Notes: a model not told the origin generated them from the sequence alone. Shown: positions 45,226 through 57,800, counted from the first letter of the stretch. The stretch is 64,000 nt of DNA from Ladona fulva (GCA_000376725.2 KZ308603.1:648021-712020), one strand, 5' to 3'. Translations and numbers: made by a program.

Positions 45226-48200
45226 TCTCATCATGTGTTCTGAGTTCCATAAAGTCACGCTTAGGCATATTAATTTCATTTTAAGACAATTCTCTTTAAC
45301 GTTAATTTAAATCGTCAAGTTATCGATAATAAATCACGAAGAACGCTATAAAAGATGACATTTGAAATTTCGGTGACTCCTAATTTTCTCGATTTGTTCA
45401 TCACTATTTCACTCGGATAATCTGATGCATTTTGTCAAACGAGAAGGTCATTCTTCTGTCACTCGAAGCTTCCATCACCGATCATAATTCCCTTCCCTGA
45501 AAAGCTGATAGCTTTCGATGCAACGAGACGAGAATTGCTCCCAGATACCGATTTCGGAAAGCAGGCATTCATCGGAAATCCACCAGGAAATAAACCGTAA
45601 AAAACAATAGACTGCGAGGGTTTAGTATCGGATTCCGGCGCCAGGGAGCGCGAAATGCTCCCAATTTTTTACGAGGCAATCGCCGGTGCCCGGCTCGAGG
45701 TCGACCGCAAGCGCTTTTAATGAGCAAAAGAGGCAACGGGAGGCTTAATTAGAGAGATTCTCGCCGGAGAAAAAGAGATTTGATCAATCGAGGGAGGTCG
45801 CTTTATTTCGGGGAATGTGAAATGAAAAAGCCATTACGGAGGGCCGCTTTTTCCGAGCGCCTTCAAAGACGTGTGGGGAGGGCCTTTTGTCCTCCACAGC
45901 GCGTGTACTCAGACACGACCTCTTGGGGGAGCCGTACACTCTCCTGGGCCATCTCCCGAAAGAGAGAATGGGATCAATACGAGTGGACGCTGGTTGTGGT
46001 TACTGTGGAAGACGAGAGGCGTTTGTTTTCGGGAGGACAATGCGATTTTCTCTCCTCAATTGCGACTCGGCTTTCGATGGACCCTCATATCTCATCGGAC
46101 ACCGCCTCACTGTTCGTTCCGATTGCGCCGAATGCGAAGTTTGCGCGGGCATTCATCTTCCAAGGAAAGGGAAGCTCGTTCTGCGAACCCGTTGTCACGG
46201 TGACGGTGTTCCGTGCACAAGCGCCTGAATGGTGTCCAACGTGTACGTATACTAAATGTGTATGCTTCAAAGTGTGTGAATCTATAGGCATACGAGAGAT
46301 GTATTTTATTTCGAACTGAGTATCGAATGGAAGCTTGAAATTCGTATCATATCGGCGTTCGCAAGCCACATTCGAATCATGTCAACGGAAAGTATGTCAG
46401 TTATGTTAACTTAATTACGTAGGTGCATATAGTTACGTGCATTATGAATTCTATACGTGACACTTTTTAGTTATAATAGGCTATTTTACAGGTTTAATGC
46501 AATTCTGCATTCCAATATATTCTATATACAAATATAAAGCTCTCTTACTCACTCCAAGCTTCCAATATTTAATTTTTAAAATGCTATGTAATTAATAGAT
46601 ATAGGAATATTGATTACGAATTGCTTAATCTAAAAAACGTTTTTATAGCTAAATTAAAACTATGAGAAAATTCAATTAAATTCTTACGTACATAGGGTAA
46701 TTTAGTGGACAAATCATTCATAAAATTTTACACTTAAAAAGACATCCCTCCACATTGCAATAGTGTTACATAAAGTAAGAGCTTTAGGTTCCGATAGATA
46801 AGCACCAAAGAAAACCTCTATAACTTTTTCTAAATTACAAAATAAAATGTTACAATAGGTGACTATCAGGAGGTTAAACTCACATGATATTTTTTCAACG
46901 TTATTTTCTTTGTAGTCTCAAAGAAGGAATCCATATTACATCTCATAACACTTAAATGCGGCAGGAACTCTTGCAATCATAACCACAGTCCTGACTCCAG
47001 AAAAAGTATTTAGTTTCGAGAATAATGATAAATTCTAAAAGGAATAAGCAATTAGTTATTGCTCTAGTAAATGATTGCGGCTAATTCTTCTACGTATTGA
47101 GAACTGTTTGGACATCAATAACGTTTAATTTCGTTCAAATTTACGAATTTACAATAAGGTTCACTTATTGCAAATGTGCAAATTATCTTGTCTGGAACTC
47201 GTCGTAATTAACTGCGTTTGCAACCATATCATACCTACAGTTACTCCTAGTTAGATACATAGTTAACTAAATCTTTAGCCCGTCTAACTGAATTTCGGTT
47301 GACCTACTTATATTTTGTGCAGTCAACTGCTTGCTGCACTATGTTCTGTATTTTACGCCCTAGATGCTAACCCTAGGATATATAGCCTCGGGTAATTAAG
47401 TGTGGTAGACTCGAACCCGTTGTACCTGTACATTCGTCACGTTTAAGTTAAATTTATTAATGCAATTGATCGAAGTAGCTTTGACTACATGGTGAGGATA
47501 ACTCCGTACGAGCAAGTATATGAAACCACTACGAAAAATTCCACTGACCTTTTATTTTACGGTGACGCTTTCAATCGTAGAATTAGCTAAAGACAGGTTC
47601 TAGAAGTGTACATGCAGAACTTTGTAGGGTGGATTCATTATTTCTAATATTTAATTCAAGTTTCTTTTCTCCGTTAATCTCTACCATATTTTTCCATTAT
47701 TATAAATGCGAAGGAGGCGCAGTTCTGGCCTTTTAGCAAACCAAATATATCTTTTATAAGATAGTAAAGAATTTTCTCAAGAGATGGAAAAGGTTCATCG
47801 AAAAGGAAGGAATTAATATGCGAAAGATTGAATATATATGTGCTTCTAATATTTATTTTAGTGAGCCTAATATCTAATACGCTTGAATTTACTTGCCCTC
47901 ACATTTCGTTTTACCTTCCTTTTTTGAGTTTCTTCTGCTATTATTGACCCAGTGTATTCTCCTTTTATCAGGACATCTTTATAGAATTCACGTGCAGTAA
48001 TTGTGTTCTTTTTCAGAACATAACATGATTACTATTTAATCTACTCTCGTTAGGTTTAAAGCATATCTGATAGATATCTTGTGAATTTTGAATGAATACT
48101 GATAATATATAAATTAAGAACAATACCTCAAAAGCAGCCTTTAGACGTATGGCAGAAGGATATGCGTCATAGGTCTATTTCCCTAATTTAATTTTTATTA

Positions 48201-50104
48201 TATTATATTTAAAGTCTATAATAATTTTACACTATTCCCTCAAATACAACAGTCCGCTAAAAATTCATCTCACTTAAAACTAGAGTTCAAATTCTTTTTC
48301 AGTATGAATTTACTGAAGGGAGAGAAAAAAAAGTAAGTAAAAGAAGGAATATCTTTGCTAAATAGATTGCTTTTTTTCCAGAAATACGCAAAAAGAGGAA
48401 TGTCAATAACTCTGCATATACATTGACATAATTTGATTCATTTGCATAAACTAGATGTCAGAGGCATTATAACGAGAGATACGGAGTTATACTATTAGAG
48501 CAATCAAGTCTAAAAATCGATGTCAACATGTATCCATGGCGAGCGTAAAAAGGGGAACCGCTTAAGGAAGAGATGGGGATTTGGAGTGTCGTTGCCCGAG
48601 GTTCGAGTACATCACGTTTCATTGGAGAGGAAAGCGAGTATATTCCTTTGATCCGAAGCTAAAGTGAATCACTGCTACGATTCGCTGTAAAGCTGAACAA
48701 AGCCCACGGAAAGATGGTGATTTACCTTTCAGTGGACGGGTTTCTACACTATTGCAGACCGAGCAGTTTTTCTACCGAAAATAAAGTAATGTTCCTTCAT
48801 TTTATTGGTGAATGAAAAACTTCTTCCTTTCTTTCCTGAAAGCTCACTTAATCGTGATCTTACGTGACTATCTCCCTACACAGATTGAGGAAGTATATCA
48901 TATTTTTTTTTAACGTAAAAGGTTTTGTAATCCTTTTGCTTCAAAATTATTATTATTATTCAAATTATTAATTTTTTTATTACTTATTATTTGAATAAAA
49001 TTATTTTTAAATTAACGACCACTTTATTCATATTTACCAGTTTTTACTCAGCTGTTCCTTATACAAGTATTATTCTCAAACCCAATCGTAGTAATGTAGG
49101 GTGATGTGAGAATTATATTAGAAAACAGTATAATATTATGAAAAAAAAATGAAGACATGAGTCTTTATTCAGAATAAAATTCAAACTTAAGAAGCAAAGA
49201 AGTATTTTATTTTGAGCACTTAAGCGCATGAATTCAATATCTAATTATTTACTTGAATAATTCCATTGATAAAACTTTATATGTGATCAAAAAGAATGTA
49301 CTAGCGATGAGAGCTTCTATTTATCTAACTAAACAATAATGCCAACGGGTAGATAATGATGTTATTCAGCCAATCGTTTCATAAATACTACGTTTTCATG
49401 AGTTATGCGAATACAACACATGATTTGGGTCGACGGAAAACAAACAGAGAGACGGTTAAAAACAAATAGCTAGAATGTAGAGCTAAGATGGTGCGGAAGT
49501 AATGGATATGGAAGACAATGAGAGAGAAATGAGTGCTTAAGAAGGGAATATATGACAAAAAAAAAACGGCTGAGAGGAATTTAAAGATAAAAAATGTTAG
49601 CTTGTATGATGGGAGAGCTCACTCCTAGAAAGCATTGGAGTAAAGCAAGCAATAAATATATGGAAAGATCGCCTGAACGTGCCGATAGTATGAAGAAATG
49701 GCCTGTTCAGAAGTTATGATTCCTAATTGGCCTAATTGCCTAATTGGTTTAGTATATTAAGATTATGTAGAGTAGGTATGCACTACCTCTTAAGATTATT
49801 CTTATGTTCGAACTAAATTACACTTAAAACATGTTTATACATAAAAATCACCATACGTTAATAGTTATTTTACCTATAAAATATAGTTTTACCACATTTT
49901 CCTTCAAAATACGCTTCTACCGGTTTTCATAAACTCTACGACACCCTTGGCCGCAACTTCCCCTCCTACCTATAATGACTCCTACACATATAAATGCGAT
50001 CAACTCGCCCGGACATTAATTTAAATTAAACATAAGGTACGCGATCTTCGAGCAGTTCAACCTTTGGGAAAATGTCGCCCTGAGTACGTTTTCGAATCAT
50101 TTTC
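45226..50104. other. Unrecognised DNA; multi-frame-open block 45780-46320
   Basis: Positions 45600-46350 are GC-richer. The plus strand is open in all three frames between about 45887 and 46203 (179, 110 and 113 codons), and none of the translations looks like a protein family. From 46350 to 50104 the DNA is AT-rich and unique. An (ATT)n tract lies at 48946-48960, and 49440-49700 loosely recalls a decayed retroelement without a firm motif. Confidence 0.35.
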
Positions 50105-50260
50105 AGTAGGATTTACCACAGCAGCAGTCGTCGGGTTACCACCGTATCGTTCTCACGTGCGCCTCCCATGAAAAACGTCCATAAATCGTGGAACGGCGGC
50201 TGACGTCGCAAGCGACTTCGCCTTGTTTTGCAATGGACCGCCGTATCGTCACATCATACG
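50105..50260 (+). repeat. 156-bp duplicated segment, internal copy
   Basis: Identical to 53266-53421 (offset 3161) as far as I can compare. It begins AGTAGGATTTACC and ends CACATCATACG. The other copy ends at an N. The segment is GC-richer than its surroundings, with ACGTGCGCC and GACGTCGC words. It is otherwise single-copy-looking. Confidence 0.9.
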
Positions 50261-51311
50261 GGAAAAATGACGGAGCGATTCTCTTTAGAAACATGTGACG
50301 CCGGAGCACGTGAGGCAATAGTTCCCGTGTTTTGACTAGCGGAATGATTCCGTTGTTTGTGTGATTGAGCCATAGAAAAAGGGTATCGGGATGGCGGTTG
50401 GCAGGGGCTCTTGTTTCGGTTCGCCTCTAACAGAGGGCTGCGAAACAAACGTTGGTTTGAAAACCGCCTTGCTTCCTCTCTCAGGGGGAGTAATTGTGTT
50501 TGTTCTGGCAATGAGGGCGTAATTACGTTGATGCTCGCTACGTACAGTGACTCAGTCGTCGATAATGATTATCGCAAGTAAACAATGCCACGCGAAATTA
50601 GCGAGGTACGCCACATCGAGATGCGCCAGATTTAAACTAAACTGCGAAAAATTATGATGGTGGCGATCTCCGGTTAATGGGGGATTATGCGCCTTATTAT
50701 ACGTAACCACGCGGATGAAATCTCGTAAGCAAAATTATGTAAAACCCCCGAATCGTGCGATAATGCTAACATCAATACGCGCACAAAATTATCGGTTTAT
50801 AGTTCAATGGCTTCATTTGAGGTGGAAAAAAACCACCAAAGTCATGAAATGATGATAATGAAGAAGCATTAAACTCCCGCAAAACTTCTCCTGAATGCCC
50901 CATTTGGGCCCGTTGAAATTATTTACATGCTTATCACAGAGTGATGATGGGCTGTGGCATGCATCTGAATATTCGCGCAATAATCTATACCGCAATATAT
51001 TTTTAATTCCATGTCGATTACGGTATGGGTACCATTGTAATTTCACGAATTCTGCAAGGGTTCTTAATCGCATGAATCGTGACTTAAATACGTGAATAAC
51101 TGCGAGTTACTACGAAGTAATATGTCAGTATAATGTGGTAAAATTTACCTCATTGAGTCCACTAATTTATATGCTTATACAACTACTCGTAGCGGCTGTT
51201 TAGTTTTACCACCATAAGTATCTATATATGGAAAAGATCTGCTGAAAGCTCAGTCACTATGAAAGTAAAATCGATCTTACATACATTCATGCTAAGATTC
51301 TCTAGTTAGAA
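50261..51311. other. Unique block, candidate regulatory DNA
   Basis: Positions 50528-50812 combine moderate GC with clustered factor-like words: the palindrome CGATAATGATTATCG (50560-50574), a forkhead-type GTAAACA (50578-50584), GGATTA in GGGGGATTATGCG, and several AATTATG/TTATACG words. This is only suggestive. No gene is seen. Overlapping frames at 50813-51095 lack domains. Confidence 0.3.
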
Positions 51312-51361
51312 GTGGGGGCCCACGTGCGAAATGACCTAAGCTGTCGAAGCACTTTTAACAA

Positions 51362-51396
<35 letters not shown>
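51312..51396 (+). mobile_element. tRNA-derived SINE S1, copy d (3' end) with (TAC)n tail
   Basis: Plus-strand body: CCCACGTGCGAAATGACC, AAGCTGTCGAAGCAC, TTTTAACAA, then an uninterrupted TACTAC run to 51396. The tRNA-like head is missing. The long pure trinucleotide run is the SINE tail rather than an independent microsatellite. Confidence 0.75.
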
Positions 51397-51832
51397 GATG
51401 CATTTTATTATCTATTCCTTGTATTTTTAATGGAATAGCGCTAATTATTTTAAGAATTTCATCGTACTTTTTGGGACAGAAGAGAAAAAGTACTAAGTCT
51501 TTTCTCTTCTGTGTTTTGGCTTTCTACGAAGTGGACATTAAGATTTCATTTCTTTTTGAGTTGATATAACATGATGTTGTATTTTGTTTTTATTGCATGG
51601 AGTGAAATAGCTCAGTATCATTTTATAACGTATTATATTGCAGAATATTGTAAATAATTAAAACGATTTGCATTTGCCTCATCCGTGCTTCATTGCAACT
51701 GTGCTGCAAGAAATTTAAAAAATAAACTACTTTTTCAATAACGATCTAAAGTCTTAATTTTCTTAATGTCTTTTGATTGTTTCTAATTCCTCTGTTTTGT
51801 TTTCATGGGGCTTTCCTTCGAACGTAGAGAAA
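51397..51832. other. No recognised feature
   Basis: AT-rich spacer. An open frame runs through it, but no motif is recognisable before 51833. Confidence 0.3.
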
Positions 51833-52114
51833 AAAACCCACACTTACGATGAATCCGTGAGCGTTAATCAGACGCTTCAGGACGCAAGATGGGAATCATT
51901 AGAAGTCAGAAGATTTAAACAAAGGATTTATTTACTGGATACATTTAGAGAATGCACGTTCAGAAATTATGTAGCCAATAGAATGAGTCCACCATGTTAC
52001 ATAGGCCGTTCTGATACTGCGGAAAAGACCAAGGAAATAGATGTCAGAACGAATCGATTCAAGAACTCATTTATTCCGCGAACGATCCGCGAAAGTAATC
52101 GATTGGGTAAATAG
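51833..52114 (+). pseudogene. RT C-terminus of a CR1/Jockey-like LINE
   Basis: The readable C-terminal tail includes YDESVSVNQTLQDARWESLE, then VRRFKQRIYLLDTF, and near the stop KNSFIPRTIRESNRL. This matches the usual order after the RT thumb in CR1/Jockey-type elements: YD..SVT..L..L.W.SL..RR...R, then a final FFPRTIR.WN.LP block. The W and P of the last block are lost here (ESNRLGK). The RT catalytic region is absent, although this stretch has no internal stop. Confidence 0.75.
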
Positions 52115-52190
52115 AGTCATGGTGCATGCACCCCCTGCCACACGCCGAAGGGCACCTTTAGTATACTTACATAGACGTAGACAAAGTTAA
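51833..52190 (+). mobile_element. CR1/Jockey-like LINE, 3' end
   Basis: The coding C-terminus (51833-52114) is followed by a short 3' UTR: GTGCATGCACCCCCTGCC, ACACGCCGAAGGGCACC and a decayed terminal block near 52160-52190. Copies of the same end lie at 7626, 13343 and 41345. It is heavily 5'-truncated, as is usual after target-primed reverse transcription. It is not autonomous. Confidence 0.75.
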
Positions 52191-52884
52191 GCCCATCTTT
52201 CCTTTACCAATTCCTCCACCCATCTTTATCATACTTTGATTAAAAGTAATAGTAATAAAAACACAACATCCCAGCCACCACTACCGCATAGATTTACTCC
52301 AACATTTGCTAACTTTACCCCTTTCTTGCAAATTGCATTCGCGGTACTCTCCTAAGTGTACAATGTTATGTTAAGCACCGCAAACCTAAAGCTGCATGCA
52401 TAGAATTATACTCTGGAATTTCAGAAATAGGACGCCTCGAGAAACAACTTCCGACACCATTCCTCCGAGCTGCACTTGGTGGATTCTCAGCCATTCCTCA
52501 GAGCGAAGAAAAGCCATCCAGTGGAAGCTCAGGTCACCGCTTAAAGAAACAGCCTGCGCTCGACGTAAAACCACTCCTAGTCAACGGGGGTCAACTTTCT
52601 CTCTTGTGTACTCTGACCCTTGAGGGGAAGTGCGCGAAGGTGAAGATGAAAGAGCTGAACGCAGTCATTACACCTTTGGAATGACTATCCGCAGGAGGTC
52701 ATGGCTGTGAAAGCATTCCTTTGTGAAGTAGCCTCAACACGCTCTACGAAGAGACAGTACGCATGGGTATTAAATAAGATGGTACATCGACCTTTAAACA
52801 TCTCGTGTCTTGGATTTTTATATTTTTCGAGCATTGTGATCATGTCATAAACTAATTCAGAAACTAACAGTAACAGTTACTAAG
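52191..52884. other. No recognised feature
   Basis: Unique DNA with a 75-codon plus frame (52396-52623) and an overlapping minus frame, neither recognisable. Confidence 0.3.
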
Positions 52885-53262
52885 TATTATCATTATTATT
52901 ATTAAACTCCTTATTCGGTGAGATTAGGCCCATTTGGACCTCTCTTATACCTAACCTCTGAAATCATACATGGTACATACAAAGTTAAGGAATTACAGAA
53001 ATTTAAAATTGTTAAAAAAACACAGCAAAAAGTAAATGAAAGAATGAGGTGTGAGGAAAAACTCCTCGGCTGAAGGCTATTAGAAAAAACCCACGGTGCG
53101 TTAAAATGACTCACAGAAGAAGGGGAGCGACAAAAACCCGCAAAAACGGATAGAAATGAAAAAATAGAACTTGATGCATTAAATCTAACGTCTATTCTAT
53201 GTAGAAATTCAACGGGGTGCTCAATGAATTTGGCGAGTGTATAAATTAAATACAAATTTACT
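52885..53262 (-). mobile_element. Possible LINE 3' end with (ATA)n tail
   Basis: On the minus strand the segment ends CCTAATCTCACCGAATAAGG and then TTTAATAATAATAATGA. An AATAA-type signal followed by a trinucleotide run is a common LINE 3' architecture. A 114-codon minus frame (52911-53255) covers it but shows no RT motif. It could equally be AT-rich unique DNA. Confidence 0.35.
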
Positions 53263-53265
53263 ATA

Positions 53266-53421
53266 AGTAGGATTTACCACAGCAGCAGTCGTCGGGTTAC
53301 CACCGTATCGTTCTCACGTGCGCCTCCCATGAAAAACGTCCATAAATCGTGGAACGGCGGCTGACGTCGCAAGCGACTTCGCCTTGTTTTGCAATGGACC
53401 GCCGTATCGTCACATCATACG
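53266..53421 (+). repeat. 156-bp duplicated segment, copy ending at N
   Basis: Identical to 50105-50260. It joins unrelated sequence abruptly at 53265/53266 and runs to the base before the N at 53422. The arrangement is what a mis-extended contig end would give. Confidence 0.9.
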
Positions 53422-53422
53422 N
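53422..53422. other. Single N: assembly join
   Basis: One undetermined base immediately after the 156-bp duplicate. Confidence 0.8.
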
Positions 53423-53948
53423 TTCTTCGACATGATCCATTATTTCATTTTTAAGTCCCAATCTTTTAGATTAAGTTTTATTAATTTCAGAAAAAAGATG
53501 CTGGAATTCTGCCCATGAAAGATTCCTTCCCTTTATCTCATTTTTTACAAACTTTGGGCCAAGTTTTATTACTCTCGATATTTGACTGCATCTCAAAATT
53601 GATCCATTAGATCAAAATGTATATTTTAGAATCAACGAAAGTTCTCTGATTAATTTTTGCGAAAACGGTCCGACAAAAACGAAAAAAAAAACAAAAGAAA
53701 AACTGTGAGAGAACAAAACAAGAAGAATTTGGAGAAGAATTACGGATGAGAACTACAAGATGGTGTGGAACAGAAGAGGGAAAGAGAATTCGTTTTGAAG
53801 GGCTTTGTACTATGAATTAAGGTTAAAAATTTTCTACTTTGTGAAGCTATTGTTATCATTTATATATTGGAAACAAATTTTCTTCAATTGTGTACGTTTT
53901 AATAAAATTCTGACGAATACAAACTCATATGGCGAACAAAAATATTCG
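53423..53948. other. No recognised feature
   Basis: AT-rich unique DNA with an A-rich tract at 53670-53705. Confidence 0.3.
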
Positions 53949-54055
53949 TGCCATAGACAGGAATGACTGAGTTAGCCGGGACTCGAATCAGGGACCTTAG
54001 TGTGGGAATGCGTCCATTTTTCCATCGAAGTTGGTACCTCGGATATTAGGGTGCA
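53949..54055 (-). mobile_element. tRNA-derived SINE S2-like, copy d
   Basis: On the minus strand: CCGAGGTACCAACTTCGATG, then CCTGATTCGAGTCCCGG (B-box region), then CTAACTCAGTCATTCCTG. The B-box block matches S2 at 27 kb, but the body after it differs more, so it may be a related subfamily. The upstream part does not make a tRNA cloverleaf. Confidence 0.5.
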
Positions 54056-54739
54056 TTACTCAGATATATTTATTTGGGCTAAATCAATCTATATCATACT
54101 CTAATTTTAGTTTCACAGCTAACCATATCACAAGTTAAGAAACCAAGTGAACTAAATACTTCAAGATCACTTCAGGCTGCTGGAGGAACTTGAAGGGGGG
54201 TTACGTTTCGTCTGGTTAGTCGAGAACAAAGTTGGTGATTTCGGAAGGAAGAGGGGTTCAGAGAAGATATGGTTCGGTGAACGAGATGCAAGGATATAAA
54301 TGGCTGGGAAAAAGTCAGGAAGGAGCGGAAAGGAAGGAAACGATCCTCCATCTTGGACGCGTCATTCACAACGTTACAAATATCTTCAATGACTTGGCAG
54401 CGTTGGATGATACGCCATAGGTTGTTCAACATACCTTTAAAGTGAAACGATAACTAACGGTTTATACATGTGATTCTAGACGCTCTGAGTATTTCTTTTC
54501 CTAGCTTGAAGAAGTTGACGGAACGAATTTAAGTTTCCATTCAATTTCCAAGGAGAAAGTCATTCACTTAAGTATTTTCGAGATAAACAAATTAGGGGAT
54601 TTTTAAGAAGAAATTCTTCCAGCTTCATAGTAAATATTCTTTTGAATTTAAGTCTTGGATTGATTTTCATTCAAAGTTTAAATCATTTACAAGGGGAGCG
54701 TCCTCCCAAAGTTAATGGATGTAGGTACTATATTCTGGG
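54056..54739. other. No recognised feature
   Basis: Unique DNA. Opposite-strand frames at 54172-54432 overlap and lack domains. Confidence 0.3.
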
Positions 54740-54858
54740 TTAGATGGAAGACTTATTTTAGTTATATGGAAGACTTATTTTAGTTATATGGAAGTAGTTA
54801 GATGGAAGACTTATTTTAGTTATATGGAAGTAGTTAGATGGAAGACTTATTTTAGTTT
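54740..54858. repeat. Short tandem array, 22- and 36-bp units
   Basis: TTAGATGGAAG or ATATGGAAG followed by ACTTATTTTAG is repeated four times. The spacing alternates between a 22-base unit (GTTATATGGAAGACTTATTTTA minus its extra segment) and 36-base units that insert TAGTTAGATGGAAG. It is a composite minisatellite. Confidence 0.85.
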
Positions 54859-54896
54859 CAAGGTCGCCCAAATAAAGGCGATTATTATTATTATTT
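54859..54896 (+). mobile_element. Possible LINE/SINE 3' terminus with (TTA)n tail
   Basis: CAAGGTCGCCCAAATAAAGG followed by CGATTATTATTATTATT. A polyadenylation-like AATAAA directly before a trinucleotide run suggests a retroelement end whose body includes the minisatellite upstream. The body itself is not recognised. Confidence 0.4.
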
Positions 54897-57800
54897 TATG
54901 TACTAAGTTTTAACGACAAGTAAAGTGCAATTGCTTTTGGATAGACTTCTTTTGCATAGGGCTATATTGAACTGTAAAACATAGCACCTCCTATGAGCCT
55001 ACCAGATTACCAGAATGTTTTCTAGCCATAATGGATGTAACTTGCTATGTATTCTAAGTCAAAGGCTTATATGCTTGTCTGCTTTTAAAAATGAGAAATC
55101 TATAATTTGGTATATTGTCTTTTATTTTATCTATACATAAGTTAGTTGCTGATCCAGGCAGGTTTACTCTGTTTATTAACTGCAGTATAACTATTAAAAT
55201 TATTTGTTTCATATTTGCTTTTATCTTGTATGTATATACATAACATATATTTTGCCTTTTAATTGTTAACTCTGATTCTTTTTTCGGTGTTTGTATTTTA
55301 CTGTATTTTATTTTATTTGATTTTATAAATGGCTATTTTGACTAGTGCAAGAATATGAAAATTGAAATGTTGCTAAATGTTATAAGATATTGGCATAAGT
55401 AAATACCATGTTTGAATTGTTTATCTAAAGGAAAACGAATGCTGTAAAATAACAATTGTATTGATACTATTTCACTTGAACTCAGTTTAATGTGGCACCT
55501 ACTGATGAGCCACCATCTGGTACAGGAGGACCATATTGGAACATACTTTTATGCATTAAACCAATATTTTATTATTGTGTTGCATTGGAAAAATATTATT
55601 ATTGTTATAATTATTGTAATATTTCACTTGATTTTCCGCTAGCATTTCCTCAATTATAATTATCTTAACAAAAATCTATCAGTACCTACTATCTATCACC
55701 TAGTAATATATCACGTGGGTATCCTAGGGAATCTGATACATTTTGAGGTGAACGATAATATTTTTCGGTAAATTTCCTCTTTAATTCCGAACCCAAAAAT
55801 GTCCTTGTTATTCAAGATCGTTTCAGAATTACATTTACCTTGCAACCTCTGCTGAACTGACGTTACCTTGGGCAACGAGTTCAAGGCAATTGAATCGATC
55901 GGTGCGTATGTTTTGAAAGAAAATATTTTGCGGGATTCCGGAAATAAACTATCGACGTGGGCGAAAAAACAACCCGTAAGGAATCAATCAGATACCTAGA
56001 AAATAATTGCTCTCGGAAACGAAAAAATCCTTGGGAATCGGAAGTATTGAGCCTGTATTGGACAGGGCCGATATACGAGCCCCGGGGTTACAATAGCGAT
56101 TGAGCGAAAAGCTGCTCATGAGTAAAATCTAATTACATTCAATATTTTCCGCTCTAATGAGTTACATAATTAGGGAGTTAATAATGCATAGGAATTGCAA
56201 CCTGAGTGTGGGTGTTTGATATACGAATATCGTAATATGTATTAGGATTACAGCATTTTGAATGGCTGATTCGAATTTTGCGTATTAAACTTCAGCTTTA
56301 TATTTATAATAATGATTAACGTTTAAAACAAAATTAGGATTTCAGCATTATGAAGATAGAGTTTAATTATTAAAATAATTTTACAATATTGTTTTGATTG
56401 AGATATATTTGCAGTGATTTAGTTTAGTTTAGTTTAGACTAAAGCTATTAAATCGGCAGTCAGATATATTATTGAATAATAATTACGTAGGGTCATAAGT
56501 TTTTATAAATATACACTATATATACTATATATAAAGCACTGAGAAATCACACAAAAATGAATGACCACACACTGAATTTACTCACAACGATCGAATCATA
56601 ATATATAAAGATTGAATCATAATAATAAAAATATGCTGTTAAAATTTTTTCAGAGAAATATACCTCAGACTGTTTCAAATTAAACTAGCTGAAGAGTGAA
56701 TGTTGTATCAAAAATGTGTAAAAAATTACAAAAAATGTAGGCAATTTTTCTGATTGAATTTCCTAAAAGTAGAATTCCGAGCGCAAAACTTGTATTATTA
56801 AATTACGCACTAGGAAAACGTAGTGAATTTCTGAAACACCACAAAATTGGAAGGCTATATTTTAAGAATGAATTAATTCGAGATTTTTAGCTTTGAAATG
56901 GGTTAGCGAGAGGCGGAAAGAAAAGAATGAAGGTGGGAAAAGGCTACCATCTCTTGGGAGAGAGGGGAGTTAAGGAGTCGGAATTTAATGAGTGCAGGAG
57001 GCAGAGAATGAGGCAGAAGGTGCAAACAAAGGAGGAGCGAAGATGCGGAGAGAATAAAAAAGGCGAAACGAAAAGGTGAGTCGAAGCTGCTTCTTGGAAT
57101 GAGGGGGAAGAAATTAAATGAGGAATCACGGGCGAACGAGGAAATGCCTTGCGGTGTTGATTTAACCTGAGAGACACATGGACGGTGGAAAAGTAAGGGG
57201 ACCACAAGTGGAGAAACACGTGGTAGTTTCTTGCGGGTATTTGTTTCAGAAATGGAACGGTCGGAGGAAAAAAAAGGAATGGCGCAAGGGCATTTCTTTA
57301 TCGGAAGTCGAGATGCGTGGGTGTAACGCGTGGTAGGCTAACAGCGCGCCTCTGGTGTGGAGAACACGAAGCTCCGGGTGTTCCCTTCTCTCCGGTAAGA
57401 TGAATCCACGGAAAAAGAAAAACTAAATTGATACTAAAATAAATGAGACGCCTCGCGAAGCTCTGAATCGAGAGAATTCGAGGGAAGGAGACTGGGTCAC
57501 GCCAAAGATCTCATTATTTCAAATGCTCTCTTTTGTTCCTTTTTATTCGGAAGTGGAAAAGATGGAATGATTTAATTTATTTCAGCGGGGATAACGTGCA
57601 TAACACCCAAGAACGCGTTTCTTTTCAACATGGGGTAGATTAAATTTTTTCTCGAGTGTAACAAAAGTTACACCCTCTTTCTGGTTTCTGTGGCATAATT
57701 ATAAGAAAACAATCTATTTTCCTTTATCTTTGTATGCACTTAAGCACGCAATTTTGATGCAAATAAGAAACTTTAGGAATCAACTACAGGGATGCATTCT

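Noticed and set aside
45780..46319. 179-codon plus-strand open frame
   Set aside because: Two other forward frames are open at the same place, and no protein family is recognisable.
49440..49700. Possible RTE-like RT remnant
   Set aside because: A few words (such as VELRW) resemble RT C-termini, but order and spacing do not hold up in any frame.
55502..55509. CTGATGAG as a hammerhead ribozyme core
   Set aside because: No CGAAAC partner follows a stem at the expected distance.
56417..56439. (TTTAG)n tract as telomere-like repeat
   Set aside because: The unit is TTTAG, not TTAGG, and there are only about four repeats. A microsatellite.
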